This document shows, one piece after another, positions 28,907-38,422 of a DNA stretch of 64,000 nucleotides. The position numbers were made by a program, and so were the translations under genes. The stretch comes from Cronobacter sakazakii (GTDB taxonomy: Bacteria > Pseudomonadota > Gammaproteobacteria > Enterobacterales > Enterobacteriaceae). Below the pieces are notes generated by a model. The model was not told the DNA's origin, did not search any database, and worked only from the letters and a program-made list of their open reading frames with translations. The stretch lies in the NCBI RefSeq assembly GCF_000982825.1, contig NZ_CP011047.1, forward strand, positions 1,674,001-1,738,000, read 5' to 3'. Numbering within the stretch: the first letter of the stretch is position 1; every line of letters begins with the position of its first letter.

Positions 28907-29725
28907 ATGACTGATATGCACTCGCTGCTGGTGGCGGCGATCCTGGGCATTGTTGAAGGGCTCACCGAATTCCTGCCGGTCTCCAGTACCGGTCATATGA
29001 TAATTGTGGGTCACCTGCTGGGGTTTGAAGGCGACACTGCGAAAACTTTCGAAGTGGTTATCCAGTTGGGTTCCATTCTGGCGGTCGTCGTGATGTTCTG
29101 GCGTCGCCTGTTCGGGCTCATTGGCATCCATTTCGGGCATCCGCCGCATGAAGGCGTCGGCAAAGGTCGCCTGTCGCTCATCCACATTCTGCTTGGTATG
29201 GTGCCGGCGGTCGTGCTGGGGCTGGTGTTCCACGATTTCATCAAGTCGCTGTTTAACCCGATCAACGTGATGTATGCGCTGGTGGTGGGCGGTGTGCTGC
29301 TGATTATCGCCGAAGTGCTGAAGCCGAAAGAGCCAAAAGCGCCGGGGCTGGACGATATGACGTACCGCCAGGCGTTTTTCATCGGCTGCTTCCAGTGCCT
29401 CGCGCTGTGGCCGGGCTTCTCGCGCTCCGGGGCGACCATTTCCGGCGGTATGCTGGTGGGCGTGAGCCGCTATGCGGCTTCTGAATTCTCGTTCCTGCTT
29501 GCCGTGCCGATGATGATGGGGGCCACCGCGCTCGATCTCTATAAAAGCATGGGCTTCCTGACGATGGCGGATCTGCCGATGTTCGCGGTCGGTTTTGTCA
29601 CCGCGTTCGTCGTGGCGCTGGTGGCGATCAAAACCTTCCTGCACATCATCAAACGTATCTCTTTTATTCCTTTCGCGATCTACCGTTTCATCGTTGCCGC
29701 TGCGGTTTACGCGGTTTTCATGTAA
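28907..29725 (+). CDS. uppP: UppP (BacA), undecaprenyl-diphosphate phosphatase
   Basis: 272 residues, a polytopic inner-membrane enzyme that recycles undecaprenyl diphosphate to the lipid carrier for peptidoglycan and O-antigen precursors; overexpression gives bacitracin resistance. The active-site motifs EFLPVSSTGHMIIVG (~21-35) and PGFSRSGATISGGMLVG (~171-187) are intact. It is followed within 10 bp by the end of convergent cca, where a palindrome (GCCCTCAGCC / GGCTGAGGGC) may separate the transcripts. Confidence 0.97.
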   Translation: MTDMHSLLVAAILGIVEGLTEFLPVSSTGHMIIVGHLLGFEGDTAKTFEVVIQLGSILAVVVMFWRRLFGLIGIHFGHPPHEGVGKGRLSLIHILLGMVPAVVLGLVFHDFIKSLFNPINVMYALVVGGVLLIIAEVLKPKEPKAPGLDDMTYRQAFFIGCFQCLALWPGFSRSGATISGGMLVGVSRYAASEFSFLLAVPMMMGATALDLYKSMGFLTMADLPMFAVGFVTAFVVALVAIKTFLHIIKRISFIPFAIYRFIVAAAVYAVFM

Positions 29726-29730
29726 ACGTC

Positions 29731-30978
29731 TTAGCCCTCAGCCGCAGGCTGAGGGCATCGCGCTTCCTTCCAGGCCGCCACCGCGCGAATACGCCGTTTT
29801 GTCAGTTCTTCCCGAATCGCCGGGCCGGTAAAGCCTGCTTCCACCACCTCTTTTGGCGACACCGCTCGCGCCACCTCCCACGCTTCGCGCAGCAGTCGCG
29901 CCTGCGGATAATCTTTCGCTTCAAAGCCGGTGCGTCCGCGCACGTCCGCTTCGCTGGTGATGGCAATCTGCTCCACGCGCTGCGGCTTGCGCCAGGCGTC
30001 TATCGAATCAAACAGGCCCACAATGGTCCGCGGCTTGAGTATCGGGAAGGTGTGGATCAGGTCATGGAACTCCGCCACCAGCTTCGCGAGATCGCGAATA
30101 TCATTCGGCACGCGCAGCCGCTCGCAAACCTGCGCCACCAGCCGCACGCCCGCCGGGCCGTGGCCGTGATGGCGCGGCCAGAGATGCGGCGGCGTCAGCC
30201 CTTTGCCGAGATCGTGACACAGCGCTGCAAAACGCACGTCCACCGCCGGGCTGAACATTGCGGCCATGGCGAGCGTCATCAGCGTATGGATGCCGGTGTC
30301 GATTTCCGGGTGCCATTTGGCCGGGGCCGGAACACCGAATAGCTTGTCTACTTCCGGGAACAGCACTTTCAGCGCGCCGCACTCGCGCAGCATCAGGAAG
30401 TAGATTTGCGGGTTACGGGTGGTGAGCGCGCTTTCGGTCTCTTTCCAGACGCGCTCCGCCGTCAGATGCTCCAGTTCACCGTTCTCCGCCATCTCGCGCA
30501 TGAGCGAAAGCGTTTCCTGCGCGATGCGAAACCCGAGATGCGCATAACGCGCGGCGAAGCGGGCCACGCGCAGCACGCGCAGCGGATCTTCGTTAAAGGC
30601 GGGCGAGACGTGGCGCAGCAGGCGCGCTTTTAAATCGTCGCGGCCGTGGTACGGGTCGATAAATTCGCCGGAATCATCCTGAGCGATAGCGTTAATGGTG
30701 AGATCGCGGCGCTGTAAATCCTGCTCCAGCGTTACGTCCGGCGCGGCATAGCAGGTAAAGCCGGTGTAACCCTGGCCTGATTTCCGCTCGGTGCGTGCCA
30801 GCGCGTACTCTTCGTGGGTTTGCGGATGCAAAAAGACCGGGAAATCTTTCCCGACCTGCTGATATCCAAGCGCCAGCATTTCGGCGGGCGTGGCGCCCAC
30901 GACCACCCAGTCTTTGTCTTTTACCGGCAGCCCTAACAGGGCATCGCGTACCGCACCACCAACCAGATAACTCTTCAC
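29731..30978 (-). CDS. cca: Cca, multifunctional CCA tRNA nucleotidyltransferase
   Basis: 415 residues from GTG 30978. It adds and repairs the CCA end of tRNAs and carries an HD phosphohydrolase domain. The nucleotidyltransferase motif is YLVGGAVRDALLGLPVKDKD, with catalytic Asp residues in DKDW. The HD motif is in ALCHDLGKGLTP (~223-234). I chose the second GTG: GGAG lies 8 bases before it, and E. coli starts GTG-AAG at the same place. A GTG three codons earlier overlaps that ribosome site. Confidence 0.96.
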   Translation of the reverse strand: MKSYLVGGAVRDALLGLPVKDKDWVVVGATPAEMLALGYQQVGKDFPVFLHPQTHEEYALARTERKSGQGYTGFTCYAAPDVTLEQDLQRRDLTINAIAQDDSGEFIDPYHGRDDLKARLLRHVSPAFNEDPLRVLRVARFAARYAHLGFRIAQETLSLMREMAENGELEHLTAERVWKETESALTTRNPQIYFLMLRECGALKVLFPEVDKLFGVPAPAKWHPEIDTGIHTLMTLAMAAMFSPAVDVRFAALCHDLGKGLTPPHLWPRHHGHGPAGVRLVAQVCERLRVPNDIRDLAKLVAEFHDLIHTFPILKPRTIVGLFDSIDAWRKPQRVEQIAITSEADVRGRTGFEAKDYPQARLLREAWEVARAVSPKEVVEAGFTGPAIREELTKRRIRAVAAWKEARCPQPAAEG

Positions 30979-31073
30979 GCCTTCCACTCCGACATCAATT
31001 CAGCCGACAGATAATACGTTAAGTGTAGAGGAGATGGTGAGTGAAAAGGGCAGCGGGCGCTGCCCTGAGAGGA

Positions 31074-31688
31074 TTAGTTCATCCAGCGGTCTTTGCGTTT
31101 GCGGCTTGGGATCATGTGCGGGAGCAGCAAACCGAGCAGCAAACCAACGCCCAGCACACCGCCGCCATACATAAACCACTGCATGATGATGGTGCGCTGT
31201 TTATCGTCGATCTGGATATTGGCGGCGTTCACTTTCTTCTGCGCCACGATAAGCTCGTTTTTGAGCTTCTGATTCTCATTTTTCAGGCCGTTGATGATGC
31301 CATCGCTCGCCGCGACTTTCTTCTGCATCTCCGCCGTGCGCTGATTCCAGGTGGTGTCGATATTCGTCAGCTTATCGGTCAGGGTTTTGACCTGATTTTC
31401 CAGCTCCGGCACGCGGGTGCGCAGGCTGGGCTCGCTTTTCAGCTGTTCCAGCGGGATCCACGATGTGCGGCCACTGGCATCACGAATCTGTCCATATTTG
31501 CCGTTACTTTCGAGCAGTGCGACTTCTTCGCCGGCGTTGACCGTGCCGACCAGGCGGTAATTGTCACCAGGGCCGCTACGCACCCAGGTGTTGAGTTCAT
31601 CCGAGACATAGCGTTTTTCTTCGGCAACGGCCTGGAAAGTGACGCTAAGCGCAAGCAGGGAAAAGCAAATCAGACGTAATTTGTGCAT
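31074..31688 (-). CDS. ygiM: YgiM, SH3-domain protein with C-terminal membrane anchor
   Basis: 204 residues: a signal peptide (cleaved after QAVA), a bacterial SH3 domain (~28-88, YVSDELNTWVRSGPGDNYRL; GRTSWIPLEQL), a coiled coil of ~70 residues (VPELENQVKTLTDKL ... LKNENQKLKNELIVAQKK), then a TM helix (YGGGVLGVGLLLGLLLP) and a basic end. The TIGR04211 family layout is complete. Probably periplasmic and anchored to the inner membrane; role unknown. Upstream of the divergent ygiF as in E. coli. Confidence 0.94.
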   Translation of the reverse strand: MHKLRLICFSLLALSVTFQAVAEEKRYVSDELNTWVRSGPGDNYRLVGTVNAGEEVALLESNGKYGQIRDASGRTSWIPLEQLKSEPSLRTRVPELENQVKTLTDKLTNIDTTWNQRTAEMQKKVAASDGIINGLKNENQKLKNELIVAQKKVNAANIQIDDKQRTIIMQWFMYGGGVLGVGLLLGLLLPHMIPSRKRKDRWMN

Positions 31689-31938
31689 CAGTTGGTCGTT
31701 ATTGTCGTTGAAAGTGGAACGATAGTAGTGGCATCAGTCTGACGATGCAAAGCGTAAACCTGAATGGGAATCTTCCTGGTCAGCCTGTCGCCCGCCACCG
31801 CGGCAAATTTCATATTTTGATGGCGTCAAAAAGCCTCAAACATGGCAATTTTTCACAAAATACTATCTACTGACAGATACCAGGCTATTAAGTTCGCTGG
31901 AGTTTTCTTCAGTGTGACCCAACGAGTAAAGCAAAGAC

Positions 31939-33240
31939 ATGGCTCAGGAAATCGAACTCAAATTTATCGTCGACCCGGAACAGATTGACGCGCTGCGCGC
32001 CACGCTGAACGCCCTTGAGGCTGAACACAGCGCTCCGCGCCAGTTGGTCAACATCTACTACGAAACCGCGGACAACCAGTTGCGCCGTCACGATATGGGG
32101 CTGCGTATCCGCGGCGATAATGGCCGTTATGAAATGACCATGAAAGTGGCGGGCCGCACGACCGGCGGGCTGCATCAGCGTCCGGAATATAATGTCGCGC
32201 TGGAATCCCCGGCGCTTGCGCTCACGCGCTTCCCGGCGGAAGTCTGGCCGGAAGGGTTGTCGCCCGAGACATTGCAGGCGGTGGTGAAACCGCTGTTCAG
32301 CACCGATTTCGCCCGTGAAAAGTGGGTGGTTACTTACGGCGAAAGCCGCATTGAGCTTGCGCTTGATCGTGGCGAAGTGAAAGCCGGCGAGCTGGCGGAA
32401 CCGATCTGCGAGCTGGAGCTGGAACTGCTGCAGGGCGAGGCGGCCGATGTGCTGAAATTCGCCCGTCAGCTGGTGGCGAAACCGGGCCTGCGCCAGGGCA
32501 GCCTCAGCAAAGCGGCGCGCGGCTATCATCTGGCTCAGGGGAATCCTGAACGTCCGCTGCGTCCGCTGACGCTTCTTAAAGTGCCTGCGAAAATCACGGT
32601 CGAACAGGGGCTTGAAGCGTCGCTGGAATGGGCGCTCGATCACTGGCTGTACCACGAAGAGCTGTGGCTGCGCGGTAACGACAAAGCGAAGCAGCAGGTG
32701 CGTGAGGCCATTGCGCTGGTGCGCCATACGCTGGCGCTGTTCGGCGGCATTGTTCCGCGAAAAGCGAGCACTCGCTTACGCGATCTGCTGACCCAGTGCG
32801 AAGCGACGCTTGCGACCGACGCATCGGCCCAGACGGTGGCTTTCAGCGCCATTCAGGCCTCTGCGCGCCTGGCGCTCACCGAATGGCTGATTTTCCGTAG
32901 CTGGCAGCCTTTCCTTGATGAAAAGGGCCGTCAGAAAATGGCGGATTCCTGGAAACGCTTTGCCGATATCAATCTCTCACGTCACGCCGCCGAGCTGAAA
33001 GCCGCGTTTGGTCAGCCGCTCGGCGACCGTTACGTTGATCAGCTGCCGCGTCTTTCGCGCGAGCTGGACGCGCTGCGTCTGCTGGCGGGCGTCTATGACG
33101 ACACCGTCGCGCTGTTCTGGCTCGATAACTGGCAGGGGCTGCGTCACGCCATTGAAACCGGCCAGCGTATTGAAATCGAGCATTTCCGCAATGAGGCTAT
33201 CTCGCAGGCGCCGTTCTGGCGGCACAGCGGGAAAGTGTAA
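31939..33240 (+). CDS. ygiF: YgiF, inorganic triphosphatase (CYTH-CHAD)
   Basis: 433 residues, identical in length to E. coli YgiF. The N-terminal CYTH domain hydrolyses tripolyphosphate and shows the ExExK signature EIELKF at residues 4-9. The C-terminal CHAD domain (~220-433) is helical with conserved His residues (VREAIALVRHTLALFGG). Upstream of glnE with a 19-bp gap, probably one transcript. Confidence 0.95.
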   Translation: MAQEIELKFIVDPEQIDALRATLNALEAEHSAPRQLVNIYYETADNQLRRHDMGLRIRGDNGRYEMTMKVAGRTTGGLHQRPEYNVALESPALALTRFPAEVWPEGLSPETLQAVVKPLFSTDFAREKWVVTYGESRIELALDRGEVKAGELAEPICELELELLQGEAADVLKFARQLVAKPGLRQGSLSKAARGYHLAQGNPERPLRPLTLLKVPAKITVEQGLEASLEWALDHWLYHEELWLRGNDKAKQQVREAIALVRHTLALFGGIVPRKASTRLRDLLTQCEATLATDASAQTVAFSAIQASARLALTEWLIFRSWQPFLDEKGRQKMADSWKRFADINLSRHAAELKAAFGQPLGDRYVDQLPRLSRELDALRLLAGVYDDTVALFWLDNWQGLRHAIETGQRIEIEHFRNEAISQAPFWRHSGKV

Positions 33241-33259
33241 ATAACCACAGGAAACCCGC

Positions 33260-36097
33260 ATGAGGCCGCTCTCCCTCCCTTTGCAACAGCAGTGGCAAGC
33301 CGTGGTGGAGCGGCTGCCGTTTGATGCCGCCGCGCTCAGCGATGACGCGCGCGCGGTGCTCACCTTCAGCGATTTTGTCCGCGAGGCGCTCAGTGCGCAC
33401 CCGGAATGGCTGAGCGAGCTGGAAGCCGCGCCGCCCGCGCCTGACGAATGGCGTCACTATCCCGCCTGGCTTCAGACCGCGCTTGCGGAGGTGAACGACG
33501 AGGCGGCGCTGATGCGCGCGCTGCGCCAGTTCCGCCGCCGGATGATGACGCGCATCGCCTGGTCGCAGACGCTTAAGCAGGCCACCACGCAGGAAACGCT
33601 CACGCAGCTTAGCCAGCTTGCGGAAACCCTTATCGTCGCCGCGCGCGACTGGCTCTACGCCGCCTGCTGTCGCGAATGGGGCACGCCGTGCAACGCGCAG
33701 GGCGTCCCGCAGCCGCTGATGATCCTTGGTATGGGAAAACTTGGCGGCGGCGAACTCAACTTTTCTTCGGATATCGATCTTATCTTCGCCTGGCCGGAAG
33801 GCGGCTCCACCCAGGGCGGACGGCGTGAACTCGATAACGCGCAGTTTTTCACGCGCCTCGGCCAGCGGCTTATCAAAGCGCTTGACCAGCCCACGCAGGA
33901 CGGTTTTGTCTACCGCGTGGATATGCGCCTGCGGCCATTTGGCGACAGCGGCCCGCTGGTGCTGAGCTTCGCGGCACTTGAGGATTACTACCAGGAGCAG
34001 GGGCGCGACTGGGAGCGCTACGCGATGGTCAAAGCGCGCATCATGGGCGATAACGACGACGCCTGGAGCCAGGAAATGCGCGCCATGCTGCGGCCGTTTA
34101 TCTTCCGCCGCTATATCGATTTCAGCGTGATCCAGTCGCTGCGCAACATGAAGGGCATGATTGCCCGCGAAGTGCGCCGACGGGGGCTGACCGATAACAT
34201 CAAGCTCGGCGCGGGCGGTATCCGCGAAACCGAGTTTATCGTTCAGGTGTTCCAGTTGATTCGCGGCGGGCGCGAGCCGTCGTTACAGCAGCGCTCGCTG
34301 CTGCCGACGCTTGAGGCGATTGAGCAACTGCATCTGCTCTCGCCGGATGACGCTACCTGCCTGCGCGAGGCCTATCTCTTCCTGCGGCGTCTCGAAAACC
34401 TGCTGCAAAGCATCAACGATGAGCAAACCCAGACGCTGCCGGGCGACGTGCTGAACCGCGCGCGTCTGGCCTGGGCAATGGACGAAGAGAACTGGGACGC
34501 GCTCAGCGCGCGGCTGGAGCGCCATATGGCGGGCGTGCGGCGCGTGTTTAACGAGCTTATCGGCGATGAAGAGCCGGGCACGGGCGAAGAGGCGCTGAAC
34601 GAAGGCTGGCGCGAGCTGTGGCATGACGCGCTTGATGCCGACGACGACACGCCGGTGCTGAGCGAGCTGGGCGCGGAAAGCCGGATGCGGTTCCTCGCGA
34701 CGCTCGCGGATTTTCGTAAAGAGACCGAAAAGCGCACCATCGGCCCGCGCGGTCGTCAGGTGCTTGATAATTTGATGCCGCCTTTGCTGAACGCCGTCTG
34801 TGCAAGCCCGGACGACGCGGCGCTGGCGCTCTCCCGCGTGACACCGCTGCTCACCGGCATTGTCACCCGTACCACGTATCTTGAGCTGCTAAGCGAATAT
34901 CCTGGCGCGCTGAAGCACTTAATTCGCCTGTGCGCCGCCTCGCCGATGGTCGCAAGCCAGCTGGCGCGCTACCCGCTACTGCTTGATGAACTGCTCGACC
35001 CGAATACGCTCTATCAGCCGACGGCGATGGACGCCTATCGCGACGAGCTGCGCCAGTATCTGCTGCGCGTGCCGGATGACGACGAAGAACAACAGCTTGA
35101 GGCGCTGCGCCAGTTTAAACAGGCGCAACTGCTGCGCGTGGCGGCGGCGGATATCGCCGGTACGCTGCCGGTAATGAAAGTGAGCGATCACTTAACCTGG
35201 CTTGCCGAGGCGATTATTGACGCTGTAGTGCAGCAGGCGTGGGGCCATATGGTGGCGCGCTACGGCCAGCCGACGCATCTGCGCGGTCGCGACGGGCGCG
35301 GTTTCGCGGTGGTGGGCTATGGCAAGCTCGGCGGCTGGGAGCTCGGCTACAGCTCCGATCTCGATTTAGTCTTCCTGCATGACTGCCCGGCGGATGTCAT
35401 GACCGACGGCGAGCGCGAAATCGATGGCCGCCAGTTCTATCTGCGCCTGGCGCAACGCATTATGCATCTCTTCAGCACCCGCACGTCGTCCGGCATTCTC
35501 TATGAAGTGGACGCCAGGCTGCGCCCGTCCGGCGCGGCAGGCATGCTGGTGACCACCGCGGAAGCGTTCGCCGATTACCAGAAAAACGAGGCCTGGACGT
35601 GGGAGCATCAGGCGCTGGTGCGCGCGCGTGTTGTGTACGGCGACAGGCCGCTGCAGGCGCAGTTTGACGCGATTCGCCGCGACGTCCTCGCCACCCCGCG
35701 CGATGGCGACAAGCTGCAAACGGACGTGCGCGAAATGCGCGAGAAAATGCGTGCGCATCTGGGTAACAAACACCGCGACCGGTTTGATATCAAAGCCGAT
35801 GAAGGCGGCATTACGGATATCGAATTTATTACGCAGTATCTGGTGCTGCGCTACGCGCCGGAGCAGCCGAAGCTGACGCGCTGGTCCGATAACGTGCGTA
35901 TTCTGGAGCTGCTGGCGCAGAATGACATTATGCGCGAGGACGAGGCGAAAGCGCTGACGCACGCCTATGTTACGCTGCGCGATGAACTGCACCATCTGGC
36001 GCTACAGGAACAGCCAGGTCATGTGGCGCAGACGGCGTTCGGGCCTGAGCGCGAACAGGTGCGCGAGAGCTGGCGGCGCTGGCTGGCCCCGGCGTAA
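33260..36097 (+). CDS. glnE: GlnE, glutamine synthetase adenylyltransferase/deadenylase
   Basis: 945 residues (E. coli 946). It adenylates and deadenylates GlnA in response to PII and glutamine. Two nucleotidyltransferase domains are visible: the N-terminal deadenylase (GMGKLGGGELNFSSDIDLIF, ~155-175) and the C-terminal adenylylase (GYGKLGGWELGYSSDLDLVF, ~687-707). Both keep the DxD catalytic pair. Confidence 0.97.
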   Translation: MRPLSLPLQQQWQAVVERLPFDAAALSDDARAVLTFSDFVREALSAHPEWLSELEAAPPAPDEWRHYPAWLQTALAEVNDEAALMRALRQFRRRMMTRIAWSQTLKQATTQETLTQLSQLAETLIVAARDWLYAACCREWGTPCNAQGVPQPLMILGMGKLGGGELNFSSDIDLIFAWPEGGSTQGGRRELDNAQFFTRLGQRLIKALDQPTQDGFVYRVDMRLRPFGDSGPLVLSFAALEDYYQEQGRDWERYAMVKARIMGDNDDAWSQEMRAMLRPFIFRRYIDFSVIQSLRNMKGMIAREVRRRGLTDNIKLGAGGIRETEFIVQVFQLIRGGREPSLQQRSLLPTLEAIEQLHLLSPDDATCLREAYLFLRRLENLLQSINDEQTQTLPGDVLNRARLAWAMDEENWDALSARLERHMAGVRRVFNELIGDEEPGTGEEALNEGWRELWHDALDADDDTPVLSELGAESRMRFLATLADFRKETEKRTIGPRGRQVLDNLMPPLLNAVCASPDDAALALSRVTPLLTGIVTRTTYLELLSEYPGALKHLIRLCAASPMVASQLARYPLLLDELLDPNTLYQPTAMDAYRDELRQYLLRVPDDDEEQQLEALRQFKQAQLLRVAAADIAGTLPVMKVSDHLTWLAEAIIDAVVQQAWGHMVARYGQPTHLRGRDGRGFAVVGYGKLGGWELGYSSDLDLVFLHDCPADVMTDGEREIDGRQFYLRLAQRIMHLFSTRTSSGILYEVDARLRPSGAAGMLVTTAEAFADYQKNEAWTWEHQALVRARVVYGDRPLQAQFDAIRRDVLATPRDGDKLQTDVREMREKMRAHLGNKHRDRFDIKADEGGITDIEFITQYLVLRYAPEQPKLTRWSDNVRILELLAQNDIMREDEAKALTHAYVTLRDELHHLALQEQPGHVAQTAFGPEREQVRESWRRWLAPA

Positions 36098-36164
36098 CCG
36101 TGCGATTGCGCGTAACTGTGCTATCATCGCGCGCAAATTTTGGTGTCTCTCAGGAGAGTCAGGA

Positions 36165-37592
36165 ATGAAAGTAACGCTGCCCGATTTTGAACGCGCAGGC
36201 GTCATGGTAGTGGGTGATGTGATGCTGGACCGCTACTGGTATGGCCCGACGAGCCGCATTTCACCAGAAGCGCCGGTGCCGGTCGTCAAAGTGGAAACCA
36301 TCGAAGAGCGCCCGGGCGGCGCGGCGAACGTGGCGATGAACATCGCGTCTCTGGGCGCCAGCTCGCGCCTGGTCGGCCTGACGGGTATTGACGACGCGGC
36401 GCGCGCGCTCAGCCAGTCTCTGGCACAGGTGAACGTGAAATGTGATTTTGTGTCAGTGCCGACGCATCCGACCATCACCAAGCTGCGCGTGCTGTCCCGC
36501 AATCAGCAGCTGATCCGCCTGGATTTTGAAGAGGGCTTCGATGGCGTGGATCCCGAGCCGCTGCACGAGCGCATTAACCAGGCGCTGGGGCAGATCGGCG
36601 CGCTGGTGCTTTCTGACTACGCCAAAGGCGCGCTCGCAAGCGTTCAGCAGATGATCCAGCTGGCGCGTAAAGCAGGCGTTCCGGTGCTTATCGATCCGAA
36701 AGGCACCGATTTCGAGCGTTATCGCGGCGCGACATTGCTGACGCCGAACCTGTCTGAGTTTGAAGCAGTGGCAGGCAAGTGTAAAACCGAGCAGGACATT
36801 GTCGAGCGCGGCATGAAAATCATCGCCGATTTCGATCTCAGCGCGCTGCTGGTGACCCGCTCAGAGCAGGGTATGACGCTGCTGCAACCGGGCAAAGCGC
36901 CGTTCCACCTGCCGACGCAGGCGCAGGAAGTCTATGACGTGACCGGCGCGGGCGACACCGTGATTGGCGTGCTGGCGGCGACGCTGGCCTCCGGCAATTC
37001 GCTGGAAGAAGCCTGCTTCTTCGCCAACGCGGCGGCGGGTGTGGTCGTCGGCAAACTCGGTACATCAACCGTGTCGCCGGTCGAACTGGAAAACGCGGTG
37101 CGCGGACGCGCGGAAACCGGCTTTGGCGTGATGAGCGAGGCGGCGCTGAAAGAAGCCGTACTGGCCGCACGCAAGCGCGGCGAGAAAGTGGTGATGACCA
37201 ACGGCGTGTTCGACATCCTCCACGCAGGCCACGTCTCGTATCTGGCCAACGCCCGTAAGCTTGGCGATCGCCTGATTGTGGCGGTCAACAGCGATGCCTC
37301 CACCCGACGCCTGAAAGGCGATACGCGCCCGGTAAACCCGCAGGAGCAGCGTATGATCGTGCTGGCCGCGCTGGAAGCGGTAGACTGGGTGGTGCCGTTT
37401 GAAGAAGATACGCCGCAGCGGCTGATTAGCGAAATCCTGCCGGATCTGCTGGTTAAAGGCGGCGACTATAAGCCTGAAGATATCGCGGGCAGCAAAGAGG
37501 TGTGGGCGAATGGCGGGGACGTCATGGTGCTGAACTTCGAAGATGGCTGCTCGACCACTAATATCATCAAGAAGATCCAGAAGAACAGCTAA
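36165..37592 (+). CDS. hldE: HldE (RfaE), heptose kinase/adenylyltransferase
   Basis: 475 residues. The N-terminal ribokinase-like domain (~1-315) phosphorylates heptose-7-phosphate; its signature is VYDVTGAGDTVIGVLAATLA. The C-terminal cytidylyltransferase-like domain (~340-475) activates heptose-1-phosphate to ADP-heptose; motif NGVFDILHAGHVSYL. It supplies the LPS inner core. The start is ATG 36165 with CAGGAGAG upstream; the frame is open 66 codons earlier but that overlaps glnE. Confidence 0.97.
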   Translation: MKVTLPDFERAGVMVVGDVMLDRYWYGPTSRISPEAPVPVVKVETIEERPGGAANVAMNIASLGASSRLVGLTGIDDAARALSQSLAQVNVKCDFVSVPTHPTITKLRVLSRNQQLIRLDFEEGFDGVDPEPLHERINQALGQIGALVLSDYAKGALASVQQMIQLARKAGVPVLIDPKGTDFERYRGATLLTPNLSEFEAVAGKCKTEQDIVERGMKIIADFDLSALLVTRSEQGMTLLQPGKAPFHLPTQAQEVYDVTGAGDTVIGVLAATLASGNSLEEACFFANAAAGVVVGKLGTSTVSPVELENAVRGRAETGFGVMSEAALKEAVLAARKRGEKVVMTNGVFDILHAGHVSYLANARKLGDRLIVAVNSDASTRRLKGDTRPVNPQEQRMIVLAALEAVDWVVPFEEDTPQRLISEILPDLLVKGGDYKPEDIAGSKEVWANGGDVMVLNFEDGCSTTNIIKKIQKNS

Positions 37593-37605
37593 CGCGCGTT
37601 GCACG

Positions 37606-37632
37606 AACGCCCCTTGCCTGGCAGGGGGCGTT
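37606..37632 (+). terminator. Hairpin between convergent hldE and ubiK
   Basis: AACGCCCCTTGCC / GGCAGGGGGCGTT with a two-base loop, then GTCGTTTC. The stem is long but the T-run is weak; probably a shared terminator. Confidence 0.6.
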
Positions 37633-37642
37633 GTCGTTTCTG

Positions 37643-38008
37643 TCAGTCCTGTTTATCGAGGCTATCGACCGGCGGGATGGCAGGCGGCGGCGTCACGGCG
37701 GTCACGGGCGCGCTGGCGCTGCCTGCGGTCGTGGTCGCTGAGGCGTCAGCCGGTGCGGAGGCCGCAGCACCACGCGATTCCAGCGCGGTCAGACGCTGCT
37801 CCAGCGCCGTCAGTTTCTCGCGAGTGCGCAGCAGTACCTGCGTCTGTACGTCAAACTCCTCACGGCTCACCAGATCCAGGCGAGACAGCTGGGCCTGCAG
37901 TACCTGGCGGATTTTCTTCTCAACATCTTCCCCGATCTCACGGATCCCTTTTGGCATCGATTCATGGACCTGACGGGCGATCTGTTCAATTTTCTTCGGG
38001 TCAATCAT
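37643..38008 (-). CDS. ubiK: UbiK, ubiquinone biosynthesis accessory factor
   Basis: 121 residues, MIDPKKIEQIARQVHESMPK. The first ~80 residues are the conserved BMFP/UbiK domain: an amphipathic helix and a coiled coil (LLRTREKLTALEQRLTALES) that trimerises and helps UbiJ and the Ubi complex. A ~40-residue Ala/Pro/Thr-rich tail follows, longer than in E. coli (about 96 aa) and probably disordered. Confidence 0.93.
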   Translation of the reverse strand: MIDPKKIEQIARQVHESMPKGIREIGEDVEKKIRQVLQAQLSRLDLVSREEFDVQTQVLLRTREKLTALEQRLTALESRGAAASAPADASATTTAGSASAPVTAVTPPPAIPPVDSLDKQD

Positions 38009-38134
38009 AGCGGTTTCCCTGATCTGGTATGGTCTGAAGAGTAATTGTAATCGCTGATCGGAAGGGTATAAACCGGAAATGTTTGAATCTCATGCATTGC
38101 CGACGATTATCAATGGCGTTATAGTTATCCCGCT

Positions 38135-38312
38135 TATTCTCAGGGCGGGGTGAAATTCCCCACCGGCGGTAAATCAGGCTTGTTCTGCTCCAGCGCGAAA
38201 GCGAAGACGCAAGATAAACTGAAAGCCCGCGAGCGCTTCAGGTTGTTTCTGAAGGTCAGCAGATCCGGTGTAATTCCGGGGCCGACGGTTAAAGTCCGGA
38301 TGGGAGAGGGTA
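38135..38312 (+). promoter_or_regulatory. FMN riboswitch (RFN element) upstream of ribB
   Basis: Conserved RFN blocks in order: tctcagggcggggtgaaatt, ccccaccggcggt, agcccgcgagcg, cagatccggtgtaattccgg, ggccgacggttaaagtccgg and atgggagagggtaac. Their order and spacing give the six-stem junction. FMN binding should lower ribB expression. The E. coli counterpart is also detected as the small RNA SroG. A variable arm of ~55 bases lies between the second and third blocks. Confidence 0.95.
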
Positions 38313-38422
38313 ACGATCTGCCTGGGCTTGCGCCCACTCACGTTATTTTGCTTGCCGCTTGCCGGCACTCCTAAGACCGCCCTGATTCTGGTAATCCATA
38401 TAATTAATGAGGTTTCTTTACC

